From Gemmatimonadota bacterium (GTDB taxonomy: Bacteria > Gemmatimonadota > Gemmatimonadetes > Longimicrobiales > Gaopeijiaceae), in assembly GCA_040882465.1 (NCBI GenBank), contig JBBEBG010000034.1, positions 1 through 64,000 of the forward strand: a DNA stretch of 64,000 nt, in the 5' to 3' direction. A program made the position numbers and the translations under genes. A model generated the notes under the pieces. The model was not told the DNA's origin, made no database searches, and saw only the letters and a program-made list of their open reading frames with translations. Each line of letters starts with the position of its first letter. Within the stretch, counting starts at the first letter, position 1. Below are positions 40,720 through 48,204 of the stretch, piece after piece.

Positions 40720-40787
40720 GGGAACCACCAGCGGAGCTCCCAGGCGAGGAGCTGGATCCGCGAGAAGATCGAGCGAAGAAGGCTCAC
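40716..40787 (-). CDS. 23-aa micro-ORF, Trp-rich
   Basis: GTG at 40787 overlaps the stop of the 79-aa gene, and the TGA overlaps the GTG of the zinc-ribbon gene. The peptide begins [20 protein letters not shown] after the start, basic, hydrophobic and amphipathic. Perfect coupling on both sides suggests translation, either as a peptide or to carry ribosomes to the next gene. Confidence 0.4.
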   Translation of the reverse strand: MSLLRSIFSRIQLLAWELRWWFP

Positions 40788-41023
40788 CCCTCGCCTCCGT
40801 TCGATAACTCCTCGAGGGCCGCGCGGAGTTTCGGGAGAGCGCCGGCCGGGAGAACGAGCGGGAGCGCATCCCACCCGCAGCGGTGGAATCCCTCGCCGAT
40901 ACCCCAGCCCGCCGCGATGACGAGTGAGTCGGGCGCGAGGGTGATCCGTACGACCTGGCGGCCGGCACCGAGTGGGAGGTCGATGGAGCGCACCGTCGAG
41001 GTCTGCACGGTCGGGTTGGTCAT
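40784..41023 (-). CDS. 79-aa hypothetical protein
   Basis: The product begins MTNPTVQTSTVRSIDLPLGA and has a predicted beta-sheet region (RQVVRITLAPDSLVIAAGWG) and a final helix (LPKLRAALEELSNGG). It is the first gene after the helicase in this part of the operon. No family is recognised. Confidence 0.5.
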   Translation of the reverse strand: MTNPTVQTSTVRSIDLPLGAGRQVVRITLAPDSLVIAAGWGIGEGFHRCGWDALPLVLPAGALPKLRAALEELSNGGEG

Positions 41024-41066
41024 GGAGTCGTCAACTCCCGCACGGCCAGGGTTTTGATCGTGGCAC

Positions 41067-41149
41067 CAGCGTCACCGGCACTTGAGCATTGTTTCTCATA
41101 CGCGCGCGCGTAGAGGGGAACAAGCAACCCCTGGTGACACTGGTGACAC
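41067..41149. repeat. Tandem TGGTGACAC repeats near the helicase gene (possible origin)
   Basis: TGGTGACAC occurs twice without a gap at 41132-41149, and GTCACC (its inverted core) at about 41070. A small AGGGG/CCCCT hairpin and an alternating CG run lie between. The site sits just after the primase-helicase gene in a 149-base gap, where satellite origins with iterons often lie. Confidence 0.35.
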
Positions 41150-41172
41150 CTTGGCGCGCCGAATCGCAGAAC

Positions 41173-42630
41173 TCAGTTAATGGCATCTGTTTGCGCCGTT
41201 TCGTGTGAACCGTCTTCTAGGCCAACTCCAATCCAGAATTTCGGCCGCCTCGTCTTCCCATCCGGGCCAGTCACCCGACGTTGCTGTTTGAGCGCCCCGT
41301 TCTCGGTGAGCCAATCGGTGAGTCCTTCAGGACGCACTTTGCCTTCGGAGTCCGTCCACTCACCGAGAAGCCCCTGGAGCTCCTGGGCCTGAATTTCGAG
41401 ACCCGTCCGGAACACGAGTCCACAGTCGGATGCGAACCGGGCGAAGGTGTCTTCCTTGTTGCGGTAGTCGAGGGTGGCACGGATCACAGCCTCGGGTTCA
41501 GAGAGCCCTTCGGCCTGCCACTGGAGGCACCCTTCCACGAGCCATCGCAGGATGCCCGGAGCTTCGGAGGCTAAAACGTCATCGAGGTTCGGATCGGCGG
41601 CCTTGCCGGTGAAGGTGTTCTTCCACTCGACAACCCGGATGCGCCTCCAGATCCCGGTATCCCGTCCCCCGATTTCGGGGAGGTGATTCGTCTGGAGCCA
41701 AAGCGAATGTGTGGGGTCGAATGACCACGGGTCTTCCCGCATCCTCCGGGCACGGATCCGGTCGCCCCCCGTCAAATTCTTGACGGAAGCTTCCGCGAGC
41801 TTCACCCGCCGGTCCGTCTCGACCGCGACCGCGAGTCGGGTACGAAACAGGTCTGCGCGTACCGTGTCGTGCTCTTTAAACTTCGTCTCGACCAGGAGCG
41901 AGAGATGCACTTCGACAGCGAGTGGGCCGAGGACCCGCTGTAGGGCCCGGAGAAATGTGCCCTTCCCGTTCCCGCCGAGTCCGAAGTGAATCACGAAGAC
42001 GTGATCGCGTTGTGAGCCCACGAGTGCGGCGCCGGCCACCCGCTGGACGTAGGACCGCACGCTCGCGTCCGGGAACCACTCCTGGAGGGCGCGTTCCCAT
42101 CGGGGGGCCTCGGCGTCCTCGTTCCAGGTGACGGGACACCGCAGGGCCATCAGGTCGGAAGGAGAAGCGGGACGGAAGCCGCCGGATTCCCGAAGGTCGA
42201 GCACTCCGTTCTCGACCCCCAGGAGCCACCCGTCCCGGTCCAGGTCCTCGTGATCGAGCGGGACACCCTCGATCCCGCGTGCCAGGTCCACCATACCGCC
42301 GATACCGTGGGCATTGAGGGAGCGGAAGGCGAACTTGAACACCTGTTTGGCGGTTGCCGCGTCGGTCATTGCTGCGGCTTCCTGTTTGAGCGCCTCCCCC
42401 ACGTCCTTTGCGAGCTCGCGCACCTGCACGTCGCGGAAGTCCTGCACCCAAAATCCGTCTTCCCCGCAAACCACCCAGCGCCCCCATGGCGCGATGTAGC
42501 GAAGCCGCTCCCCATGGATGCGGATTAGCCGAGTAGCGTTACTCGAATCCGTGAGCGTTTCGCCCGGGGGAGTCGTCTCGGCCGCGCGACGGTGGAGCTC
42601 GGCCTGGAGGTCCAATGCGGGGCCGCTCAT
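41173..42630 (-). CDS. P4-type phage/plasmid primase-helicase, SF3 helicase
   Basis: The 485-aa protein has an N-terminal D5-like region (about 75-170) and an SF3 helicase: Walker A GLGGNGKGTF, Walker B RLAVAVETD, motif C SLWLQTNHLPEI and arginine finger GIWRRIRVVEW. It unwinds DNA at an element origin. Its start overlaps the prim-pol stop (ATGA), so primase and helicase are coupled. This is the replication core of satellites and P4-like elements. Confidence 0.9.
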   Translation of the reverse strand: MSGPALDLQAELHRRAAETTPPGETLTDSSNATRLIRIHGERLRYIAPWGRWVVCGEDGFWVQDFRDVQVRELAKDVGEALKQEAAAMTDAATAKQVFKFAFRSLNAHGIGGMVDLARGIEGVPLDHEDLDRDGWLLGVENGVLDLRESGGFRPASPSDLMALRCPVTWNEDAEAPRWERALQEWFPDASVRSYVQRVAGAALVGSQRDHVFVIHFGLGGNGKGTFLRALQRVLGPLAVEVHLSLLVETKFKEHDTVRADLFRTRLAVAVETDRRVKLAEASVKNLTGGDRIRARRMREDPWSFDPTHSLWLQTNHLPEIGGRDTGIWRRIRVVEWKNTFTGKAADPNLDDVLASEAPGILRWLVEGCLQWQAEGLSEPEAVIRATLDYRNKEDTFARFASDCGLVFRTGLEIQAQELQGLLGEWTDSEGKVRPEGLTDWLTENGALKQQRRVTGPDGKTRRPKFWIGVGLEDGSHETAQTDAIN

Positions 42631-43430
42631 GCCGGAACCTCGATCCCGCGTGCCCCGAACGCGCTCTCGATCGTCTTCCCGATCTCGTCATCTTCGAGAC
42701 CAGTGTTCCGTGCGGCGAAGGTCAGGAGATCAACGAGCTTTCCGGCGTCCGCCTCGCCGGTTGCGACGAATCGGGACAGGCTCCACGCGGCACGGTTGAG
42801 GGCGTTGTTCCGGTCGCCCTCCGGTGAGTTCGCCAGCTCCAGGCACTCCGACTCGATCGCGGCGATGACGTAGGCGCGACGGCGCGGAGTCCCAGCGTCA
42901 ACCGCAGGAGTCGTCGGAGGGGTCGTCCGTGGAGCCGGATCCGGCCGCCGGAGGAGCGCGGCCACAGCGGGCGGGAGCGGCCGGATCTCTTCAATCTTCC
43001 CGAGCGCCTGGTACCTCTTACCGGATGGATGGAAGGAGGGCGGAAGTAGCACAAAACCTCGATCCGCCCGTACGTCTACGAGTCCCCGTAGCTTCCGGTT
43101 TCCGATGGTGCCGCCGGGATGCTGGAAATAGAAGTGCGATCCCCGAGCCGTCTTCACTATCATCGTTGGCTCTGCGAGAACCCCGAGTCGTCTCAGCTCC
43201 TCGCCTCCTTCCGGGCTGTCCACGTCGAGCACGATCAGCCCCGCGCGGCCGGGTGGGAACCCGATGTTCGCCGCCGGCCAGCGGGACCACCATTCGGCAA
43301 TGGTGGCCGGGTCCATCGTCGCGTCGAGAAAGCCGTTCGGCGTAAGCGGCTCCTTCCCGCGCGGAACGACCGGGAACACCAACCACCCGTGAGAGGCGTA
43401 CCGGAGCGCCGCGTCCCGAAGGCGAGTCAA
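42627..43430 (-). CDS. Bifunctional DNA primase/polymerase (prim-pol)
   Basis: The TTG at 43430 overlaps the preceding stop. The 267-aa enzyme begins LRDAALRYASHGWLVFPVVP and has GREPLTPNGF-type residues (KEPLTPNGFLDAT), the catalytic acidic pair in LIVLDVDSPEGGEEL and the histidine in RGSHFYFQHPG. These are the three motifs of the archaeo-eukaryotic primase superfamily. It would start element replication with the helicase. Confidence 0.85.
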   Translation of the reverse strand: MTRLRDAALRYASHGWLVFPVVPRGKEPLTPNGFLDATMDPATIAEWWSRWPAANIGFPPGRAGLIVLDVDSPEGGEELRRLGVLAEPTMIVKTARGSHFYFQHPGGTIGNRKLRGLVDVRADRGFVLLPPSFHPSGKRYQALGKIEEIRPLPPAVAALLRRPDPAPRTTPPTTPAVDAGTPRRRAYVIAAIESECLELANSPEGDRNNALNRAAWSLSRFVATGEADAGKLVDLLTFAARNTGLEDDEIGKTIESAFGARGIEVPA

Positions 43431-43618
43431 GCACCACCTCGCACCCACGGAAGGATCTCCGGGCGGCCGCATCGACAGATCGCGAGGAGGTCGACGTCCT
43501 CGCCGGTGACTACGCGCCGCAAATCCGCTTCGGCGAGAGGCCGCCGGCATGCGGCGCACCGGGCTCGGTCGGCGATGAGATCCGCCCGCAGTCCGACAGG
43601 CCACGCGACGCCCGTCAA
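43427..43618 (-). CDS. 63-aa zinc-finger-like protein
   Basis: TTG at 43618 overlaps the HTH gene stop. CAACRRPL and CRCGRPE form a possible zinc site. It is wedged between the excisionase-like gene and prim-pol. The role is unknown; loader or regulator is possible. Confidence 0.5.
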   Translation of the reverse strand: MTGVAWPVGLRADLIADRARCAACRRPLAEADLRRVVTGEDVDLLAICRCGRPEILPWVRGGA

Positions 43619-43965
43619 CCCTTCCCTCCCGTCCGGATGCGCCGGCGATATTCACTGAGGTCCGACGGGTCGCTCGGATCCTCGGACCCGAGGTCGGCAG
43701 CGTCCCGCAAGGACCGGAGCGCCGCCCTCGGGATTCGCCATTCGCGGCCGGCCAGACGGTACGCTCCCACGAGTCGGCCCTGGCCGGCCCACGTGCGGAT
43801 CGTGGACGGCGCGCGGCCGAGAATGCTCCCGGCCTCGGCGACGGTCAGATCCACGTCTCGGGACTCTCCAGTCTCCTCGAGGATGCCGGCGATCCAATCG
43901 CGAGGGACCAGAGAGCCCACCGGGATCTGCTCTAGTGCGGACGCGAGTCGGGCGTGGAGATTCAC
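43615..43965 (-). CDS. AlpA/excisionase-like HTH protein
   Basis: The 116-aa protein contains LTVAEAGSILGRAPSTIRTW followed by RLVGAYRLAGREWRIPRAAL, the winged MerR-like HTH seen in excisionases and AlpA activators. In PICIs AlpA switches on integrase and replication genes. A GTG start and TTGA overlap with the next gene put it at the head of the replication operon. Confidence 0.7.
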   Translation of the reverse strand: MNLHARLASALEQIPVGSLVPRDWIAGILEETGESRDVDLTVAEAGSILGRAPSTIRTWAGQGRLVGAYRLAGREWRIPRAALRSLRDAADLGSEDPSDPSDLSEYRRRIRTGGKG

Positions 43966-43968
43966 GAT

Positions 43969-44145
43969 CTACGCGCCCAGGTCCCGGCGGGCGGCGTCGA
44001 GGGCGGCCTCTCGCATGTAGGACGAAAGGTGGTCGGGCCGCCGCGCGGCTGCGGCCTCGATCAGGGCCCGCTCCGCGTCCGACAAGCGGACTGGGATCGG
44101 GGATCGGCGGGCGCGACTCGGGACCGGGATGCGACCTCTCCTCAC
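43969..44145 (-). CDS. 58-aa ribbon-helix-helix protein
   Basis: GTG at 44145 has GTAGGAGG upstream. The product has a basic arm, then IPVRLSDAERALIEAAAARR and LSSYMREAALDAARRDL, an RHH fold. It is the first gene of the leftward operon and faces the integrase operon, the usual place of a master repressor or Xis partner. Confidence 0.6.
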   Translation of the reverse strand: MRRGRIPVPSRARRSPIPVRLSDAERALIEAAAARRPDHLSSYMREAALDAARRDLGA

Positions 44146-44232
44146 GTTGGGTGCCTCCTACTCTTGCGGTGGGCCTCGGCTCGCGTATATCGTTACGTAT
44201 GCGGCACAAGGATGTAACTGCAAGGAGGAACC
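44146..44232. promoter_or_regulatory. Divergent control region of the satellite
   Basis: This 87-base gap separates the leftward regulator/replication operon from the rightward integrase operon. It includes an AT-richer stretch (GCGTATATCGTTACGTAT) and an inverted pair GTTAC (44192) and GTAAC (44214), which could be an operator for the RHH or HTH protein. Both flanking genes have strong AGGAGG sites. Confidence 0.5.
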
Positions 44233-44970
44233 GTGGAGATCGATCTGAAGGAAGAGCGGCGGCGTTCGCGCGAGCGGACAGGCGAAGTCGTCCTCGACGC
44301 ACGCGGACCTGAGCTGGTCCTCGCCGAAGAGCGGGCCCACGCGGCCGAGGGATACGTCCAGGGACTAAGGTCGAAACTTCTCGGGACGGAGACTCCGCTA
44401 AGGCGTCAGGCGGACGGATCGGGTGGCGTTTGGGTCGGCGCTTCCCCAATTGACGAGGCGTTGAAGCAACTTGCTCTCGCTACGGGGTTTCTGCATTCGG
44501 ACGTGCGAGACTGGGTGGTCTACGGGGAGCGACCTCGCCTGCACCGTGCGATCATCGGCATTCGCGAACACCACGAAAACCTGCCGGATGGCACGGTCCT
44601 CCGGCACCGGTGTGCGACGCTGACCCTGCACGCACCAATCACGGAGCGTGAGATCCGGCGCATTCACCGTGAGCACCTCCGGGACGCCTGGAGCGAGGGG
44701 ACGGATCCGATATCTGCCCTCACCCTCAAGGGGCCCGACGTCAGCGAGCTCGACTATCACCTCCTGCGCCTTCGGCAGAAGAATCGGGAGGCGGCATGGT
44801 CGGAAATCCTAAAACTGTGGAGGCGCACGCCCCCCACCGGACACGACCCCGGCGAGTGGAAAAGGCGCCATGCGAAGGTCTCTGTGGAGGCCCTAAAGGT
44901 TCGTTGGCATCGAATCCCGGAAGAAGTCCGAGACCAATTCACCGCCGAGGAGGAGACTCATGACTCGTAA
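44233..44970 (+). CDS. 245-aa hypothetical protein cotranscribed with integrase
   Basis: GTG at 44233 follows AAGGAGGAACC. The protein has ASPIDEALKQLALATGFLHS, a central beta-like region (HRAIIGIREHHENLPDGTVL) and a basic helical C-terminus. It overlaps the integrase start by 11 bases. No family is recognised; a helper for integration or a superinfection factor is possible. Confidence 0.5.
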   Translation: MEIDLKEERRRSRERTGEVVLDARGPELVLAEERAHAAEGYVQGLRSKLLGTETPLRRQADGSGGVWVGASPIDEALKQLALATGFLHSDVRDWVVYGERPRLHRAIIGIREHHENLPDGTVLRHRCATLTLHAPITEREIRRIHREHLRDAWSEGTDPISALTLKGPDVSELDYHLLRLRQKNREAAWSEILKLWRRTPPTGHDPGEWKRRHAKVSVEALKVRWHRIPEEVRDQFTAEEETHDS

Positions 44971-46240
44971 GACCCGACTCTACACGAAGCGAGGACGCTT
45001 CTACGGCGACTTCCGGGATCTCGGCGGGGGCCTGGAGGCCCTGAAACCGAAGGGAGAGCGGATCGCGACGACGGATCCGGACGTCGCGGCGAAGATCGCG
45101 TCCGACCGAGTGACCGAGCTCGAGGCGGCGAAGAAGGATCGGGACTCCGGTGCGAAGGCACGCGCGCTCGGGATCGAGCGACCGAAAGGGGCCGGCCTCA
45201 AGTGGTACGCGGCCCTCCACCTCAATCAGAAGGAGGAGGACGAAGAAGTCGTCGCCTCGTGGCTCAAGCAGACCGAGCGCCACCTCCAGACCGCCGTCGA
45301 CTATTTCGGAGCCGCCACCGAGATCGCTTCCCTCACTCCGCTCGACATGGGCGGTTTCGTGAAGCACCTGAGGGGGCTCTCGAACAAACGAGGCGGCACG
45401 CTCTCCGACACGACGGTCCGAAAGCACCTGAACTCACTCTCGAACCTCTACCGGCGCGGAGTCTCGGACGGATACGTGACCGTGAACCCGGTGGCGGACA
45501 TGTACTCGAAGCCCACAGAGAACAAGGTCGAGGCCGACTTCCTCTCCGCGAAAGAGGCGGCGGTCCTTCTCGAAGCGGCGAGGACGTACCGCGCTCCAGT
45601 TGAACCCGAAAGGCAGGATCACGGAGGTGCCATCTCAGCGAAGCCGAACCCGCACCTCTACCCGATTCTCGCGACGTTTCTTCTCACGGGCGCCCGGAAG
45701 TCGGAGGTGCTCGGTCTCGAGGTGGACGACGTGAGCCTCAGGCTCGGGAGAATCTTCATCCGATCCAACAAGTGGCGGCGGCTCAAGACGAAAGGGTCGA
45801 CCCGCGAGGTCCCGCTCTGGCCCCAACTCCGCACGATCCTCGAGGCGTACTTCCTCGAGCGGGCCCAGGACGGCGCGACGGGCGATCTGCTCTTCCCGTC
45901 GAACAGGGGACAGACTGAGGGAATGATCCGTGATCTGCGAAAGGCGCTCGACAAGATCGGCGAGCGCGCCGGCTTCCCCGCCGGCCACGTTCGGCTCCAC
46001 ATGCTGAGGCACACCTACACGGCCGCTCGGATCCAGACGCTGGATCGCGGGGCGCCGGTCTCCCTCTACACCGTCGCTCGCGAGCTCGGCCACTCCTCCC
46101 AGAGCATGATCGAGGAGCGGTACGGCCACCTGCACGGGAGAGCCGTCGACGGTGGATCCGCGGAGGTAGAATTCCGAATCGAGCACCACCGGGAGAGCGC
46201 GGACGCCACCCTCGAGGAGGCTACAGTGGGGGCCCGGTAA
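44960..46240 (+). CDS. int: Tyrosine recombinase, integrase of element B
   Basis: The 426-aa enzyme has an N-terminal SAM-like core-binding domain (about 85-165) and a C-terminal catalytic domain. Catalytic residues are Arg in LTGARKSEVLGLEV, Lys in the SNKWRRLKTKGSTRE hairpin, HMLRHTYTAARI (H-x-x-R), His in RELGHSSQSMIEE and Tyr in RYGHL. The gene ends 109 bases from the core site within tRNA-Gly, as is typical of tRNA-targeting integrases. It would catalyse insertion and, with Xis, excision. Confidence 0.93.
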   Translation: MTRKTRLYTKRGRFYGDFRDLGGGLEALKPKGERIATTDPDVAAKIASDRVTELEAAKKDRDSGAKARALGIERPKGAGLKWYAALHLNQKEEDEEVVASWLKQTERHLQTAVDYFGAATEIASLTPLDMGGFVKHLRGLSNKRGGTLSDTTVRKHLNSLSNLYRRGVSDGYVTVNPVADMYSKPTENKVEADFLSAKEAAVLLEAARTYRAPVEPERQDHGGAISAKPNPHLYPILATFLLTGARKSEVLGLEVDDVSLRLGRIFIRSNKWRRLKTKGSTREVPLWPQLRTILEAYFLERAQDGATGDLLFPSNRGQTEGMIRDLRKALDKIGERAGFPAGHVRLHMLRHTYTAARIQTLDRGAPVSLYTVARELGHSSQSMIEERYGHLHGRAVDGGSAEVEFRIEHHRESADATLEEATVGAR

Positions 46241-46283
46241 CACGCTCCCGGGGGCCTGTTTGTTACCCGATCTGTTACCGGAT
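46232..46283 (+). promoter_or_regulatory. Right putative integrase arm sites
   Basis: TGTTACCCGAT (46261-46271) and TGTTACCGGAT (46273-46283) repeat the pair at 29978-30000 in swapped order. A third, inverted copy (GCCCGGTAACA, 46232-46242) overlaps the integrase stop. Their distance from the core site suits arm-type binding. Confidence 0.5.
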
Positions 46284-46305
46284 CGCGGGATGAGGGGAAA
46301 GAAAG

Positions 46306-46341
46306 AAGGCCCCGCAGGGAGTTCGCTCCCTGCGGGGCCTT
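46306..46341 (-). terminator. Element-supplied terminator for tRNA-Gly and int
   Basis: Two perfect 16-base arms flank a TTCG loop. On the minus strand the stem is followed by CTTTCTTTCC. It sits 15 bases beyond the tRNA 3' end, in the place where the ancestral terminator lay before insertion, and can also end int transcription on the plus strand. Confidence 0.85.
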
Positions 46342-46349
46342 CACTTTCG

Positions 46350-46399
46350 GTCCAGAGCGGGCGACCGGGTTCGAACCGGCGACCCTCAGCTTGGGAAGC
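46350..46399 (-). repeat. attR: 50-bp repeat within tRNA-Gly
   Basis: Identical to 29845-29894. It covers the tRNA from the 3' flank into the anticodon stem and leaves the tRNA gene complete, because the element carried the same 3' sequence. Confidence 0.92.
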
Positions 46400-46428
46400 T
46401 GATGCTCTACCAACTGAGCTACGCCCGC
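46356..46428 (-). tRNA. tRNA-Gly(CCC)
   Basis: The 73-nt gene folds with acceptor stem GCGGGCG/CGCCCGC, D arm GCTCAGTTGGTAGAGC, anticodon stem TCAGC/GCTGA around TTCCCAA (anticodon CCC) and T arm GCCGGTTCGAACCCGGT. The discriminator is U, as usual for bacterial tRNA-Gly, and CCA is not encoded. Its 3' half is the attachment site of element B. Confidence 0.96.
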
Positions 46429-46501
46429 AACCGCCCTGGAAAAATCCCTTCCGCGCGACCCGAGGTCAAGGCACCCGCGGGGTCAATCGATGGGCGGCTG
46501 G

Positions 46502-47980
46502 TTATGGAACTTCGTACCGATAGCCTCCGACATCGGCGTCCGTGACCAGATCCACCTGGAACTGGACCGACTCCCCGATCGCGGGGAGCGTGACTTCGAA
46601 GCTTTCCGATCCGGCGAGGCTCCCGTCCAGCCCATAGAAGTGCATTTCCATATTCACGTCCGTCCCCGGACTTCCGCCGGCCAGAGTCGTGACCCTCCCG
46701 GCCACAGCCCACCCGTCCGGAAGCTGACCCATCCCGATCCCGGTGATCTCGAAGGGGAGCGCGTTAAAGCTTTCCAGGTATGGATCGACCTCGCGATCCC
46801 GGCCCAGGCGCGCGAGAGCGGTGATCACCATGCGATAAGCGTTGCTGCTGTGGGTGTCCACCTCGAGGAGATCCTGCCCCACGTCGAACGACTCGCCCCA
46901 GAGGCCCGGGGCGGCGGTCGAGTCGGCCGCGTCCGCCGCGAAATAAAGTGACTGAGCGTAGTTGTAGAGCGGGTCCCGGGCCTCCGGGATCATCTCATGC
47001 GCACGCGCGAAAGCCCTGGCTGCCTGCACCTCGTTTCCCCCTTCCGAGAGCCCCGTGCCAATGTTGACCAGGTCGCGGGCACTGAGGTCCGGGCGCTGGA
47101 GCAACTCGTCGTAAATCGCCTGGGCTCGGGCGGTCTCACCGGCGAGGACGAGGGAGGCCGCAAGATTGCTGATGACGCTCAGGTCGTCGGGAAGGATCTC
47201 GCGCACATCCTCGAACACCTCGGCGGCCTCCGCATAACGCTGCTCCTGGAAGAGAAGTTGCCCGGCATTGAGCAGGGCGACCTCTCGAGCCAATTCCCAC
47301 TCTGCGCGAAGCTCCGCGTCCTCGATGCGATCGGCCCGCGGTCCTTCGACCACCTCGACGGCCTGGAGGAAGAGGTCGATCGCGTCACCGGTGCGGTCTC
47401 GGTCCGCGTAAATGCCCCCGAGCTGAATCATCGCCTCGGGGCGGCCCTGGTAGATGGAATGGGCGCGCTCGAACGCCGGGGCCGCATCGCCCGTCCCGGC
47501 GAGGACGATTTCCACGCCTTCGTTGAAGGCTTCGATCCAGGACAGCTCGCGGATGTAGTCCGTCTCCACCACAAAACGCGGGAAGATGGCTTCCGCACGC
47601 TCGAACATCTCTCCGGCCATCGAGTAGTTCCCAAGCCCCAGATAGGCTTCGCCCGCCTGGAAATACGACTGGGCGTTTGTGGGGTCGAGCTGGATTCCCG
47701 CCTGGGCGGCTTCCAACGCCGACTGGTAAAGCTCCTGCTCCCGCGGCTCCTCGGATGCCTGAGAAGCCTGCAGCAAGTAGAGGGCGGTCAACCCAGTCTG
47801 CTCGTTGTCGCGGGGCGGGTCACCCTCCGGGAGCTCGAGTACCCATGCCGGAAGGTCGTCGCCCTCGACCGGCTGCGAGATCGTTTCGAACCCCTGCTCG
47901 TTGGCCCCTCCGCCACTGGCACAACCCGCAACGATGAGAGCAATGCCAAAGAGGCTCGTGACTGCACGCCGGACGTTCAT
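46502..47980 (-). CDS. TPR-repeat lipoprotein
   Basis: The start is ATG at 47980, with GAGGAG before it. The 492-aa product has a lipobox (IVAGCASGG). Many tetratricopeptide pairs follow, for example NAQSYFQAGEAYLGLGNYSM and EAAEVFEDVREILPDDLSVI. The last 90 residues form a beta-rich domain (VAGRVTTLAGGSPGTDVNME). It is probably a periplasmic or outer-membrane scaffold. Partners are unknown. Confidence 0.8.
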   Translation of the reverse strand: MNVRRAVTSLFGIALIVAGCASGGGANEQGFETISQPVEGDDLPAWVLELPEGDPPRDNEQTGLTALYLLQASQASEEPREQELYQSALEAAQAGIQLDPTNAQSYFQAGEAYLGLGNYSMAGEMFERAEAIFPRFVVETDYIRELSWIEAFNEGVEIVLAGTGDAAPAFERAHSIYQGRPEAMIQLGGIYADRDRTGDAIDLFLQAVEVVEGPRADRIEDAELRAEWELAREVALLNAGQLLFQEQRYAEAAEVFEDVREILPDDLSVISNLAASLVLAGETARAQAIYDELLQRPDLSARDLVNIGTGLSEGGNEVQAARAFARAHEMIPEARDPLYNYAQSLYFAADAADSTAAPGLWGESFDVGQDLLEVDTHSSNAYRMVITALARLGRDREVDPYLESFNALPFEITGIGMGQLPDGWAVAGRVTTLAGGSPGTDVNMEMHFYGLDGSLAGSESFEVTLPAIGESVQFQVDLVTDADVGGYRYEVP

Positions 47981-48204
47981 CCAACTCCTCCTGGTGATCC
48001 TCGAAATGGAACTCCGAACAGGGACCCCGATCCGGCGCGGCAACGCGGATCGCAGTGGCACCCGCCGGAGGGCTTCCCGATGAGCGTGACCCCTACGATG
48101 AGGGTAACCCTTCAAGTTACGGAGGATCCCTGCGCGCCGTCAAACCTTTGAGGTTTCCCGGAATACGAGGTGACCTGCAACGACCAGGGTGGAGGTCCAG
48201 GCGA

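Larger units (their letters stand above)
29845..46399. mobile_element. Region B: integrated phage satellite (PICI/P4-like)
   Basis: A 16.5-kb element lies between two perfect 50-bp repeats in tRNA-Gly. Reading from the right end, it has a tyrosine integrase, a divergent regulator block (RHH, AlpA-like HTH), a prim-pol, an SF3 helicase, small genes, an M41-like protease, a terminase small subunit, a GNAT toxin-like pair, a DAP-decarboxylase-like enzyme, and a lipoprotein/HEPN operon next to the left end. No large terminase, portal, capsid, tail or lysis gene was recognised. Size and order match phage-inducible chromosomal islands. Helper phage and mobility are not shown by the sequence. Confidence 0.82.

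Noticed and set aside
29845-46399. Full prophage or ICE
   Set aside because: No structural, large-terminase, lysis or conjugation gene was recognised; the satellite reading explains the contents better.
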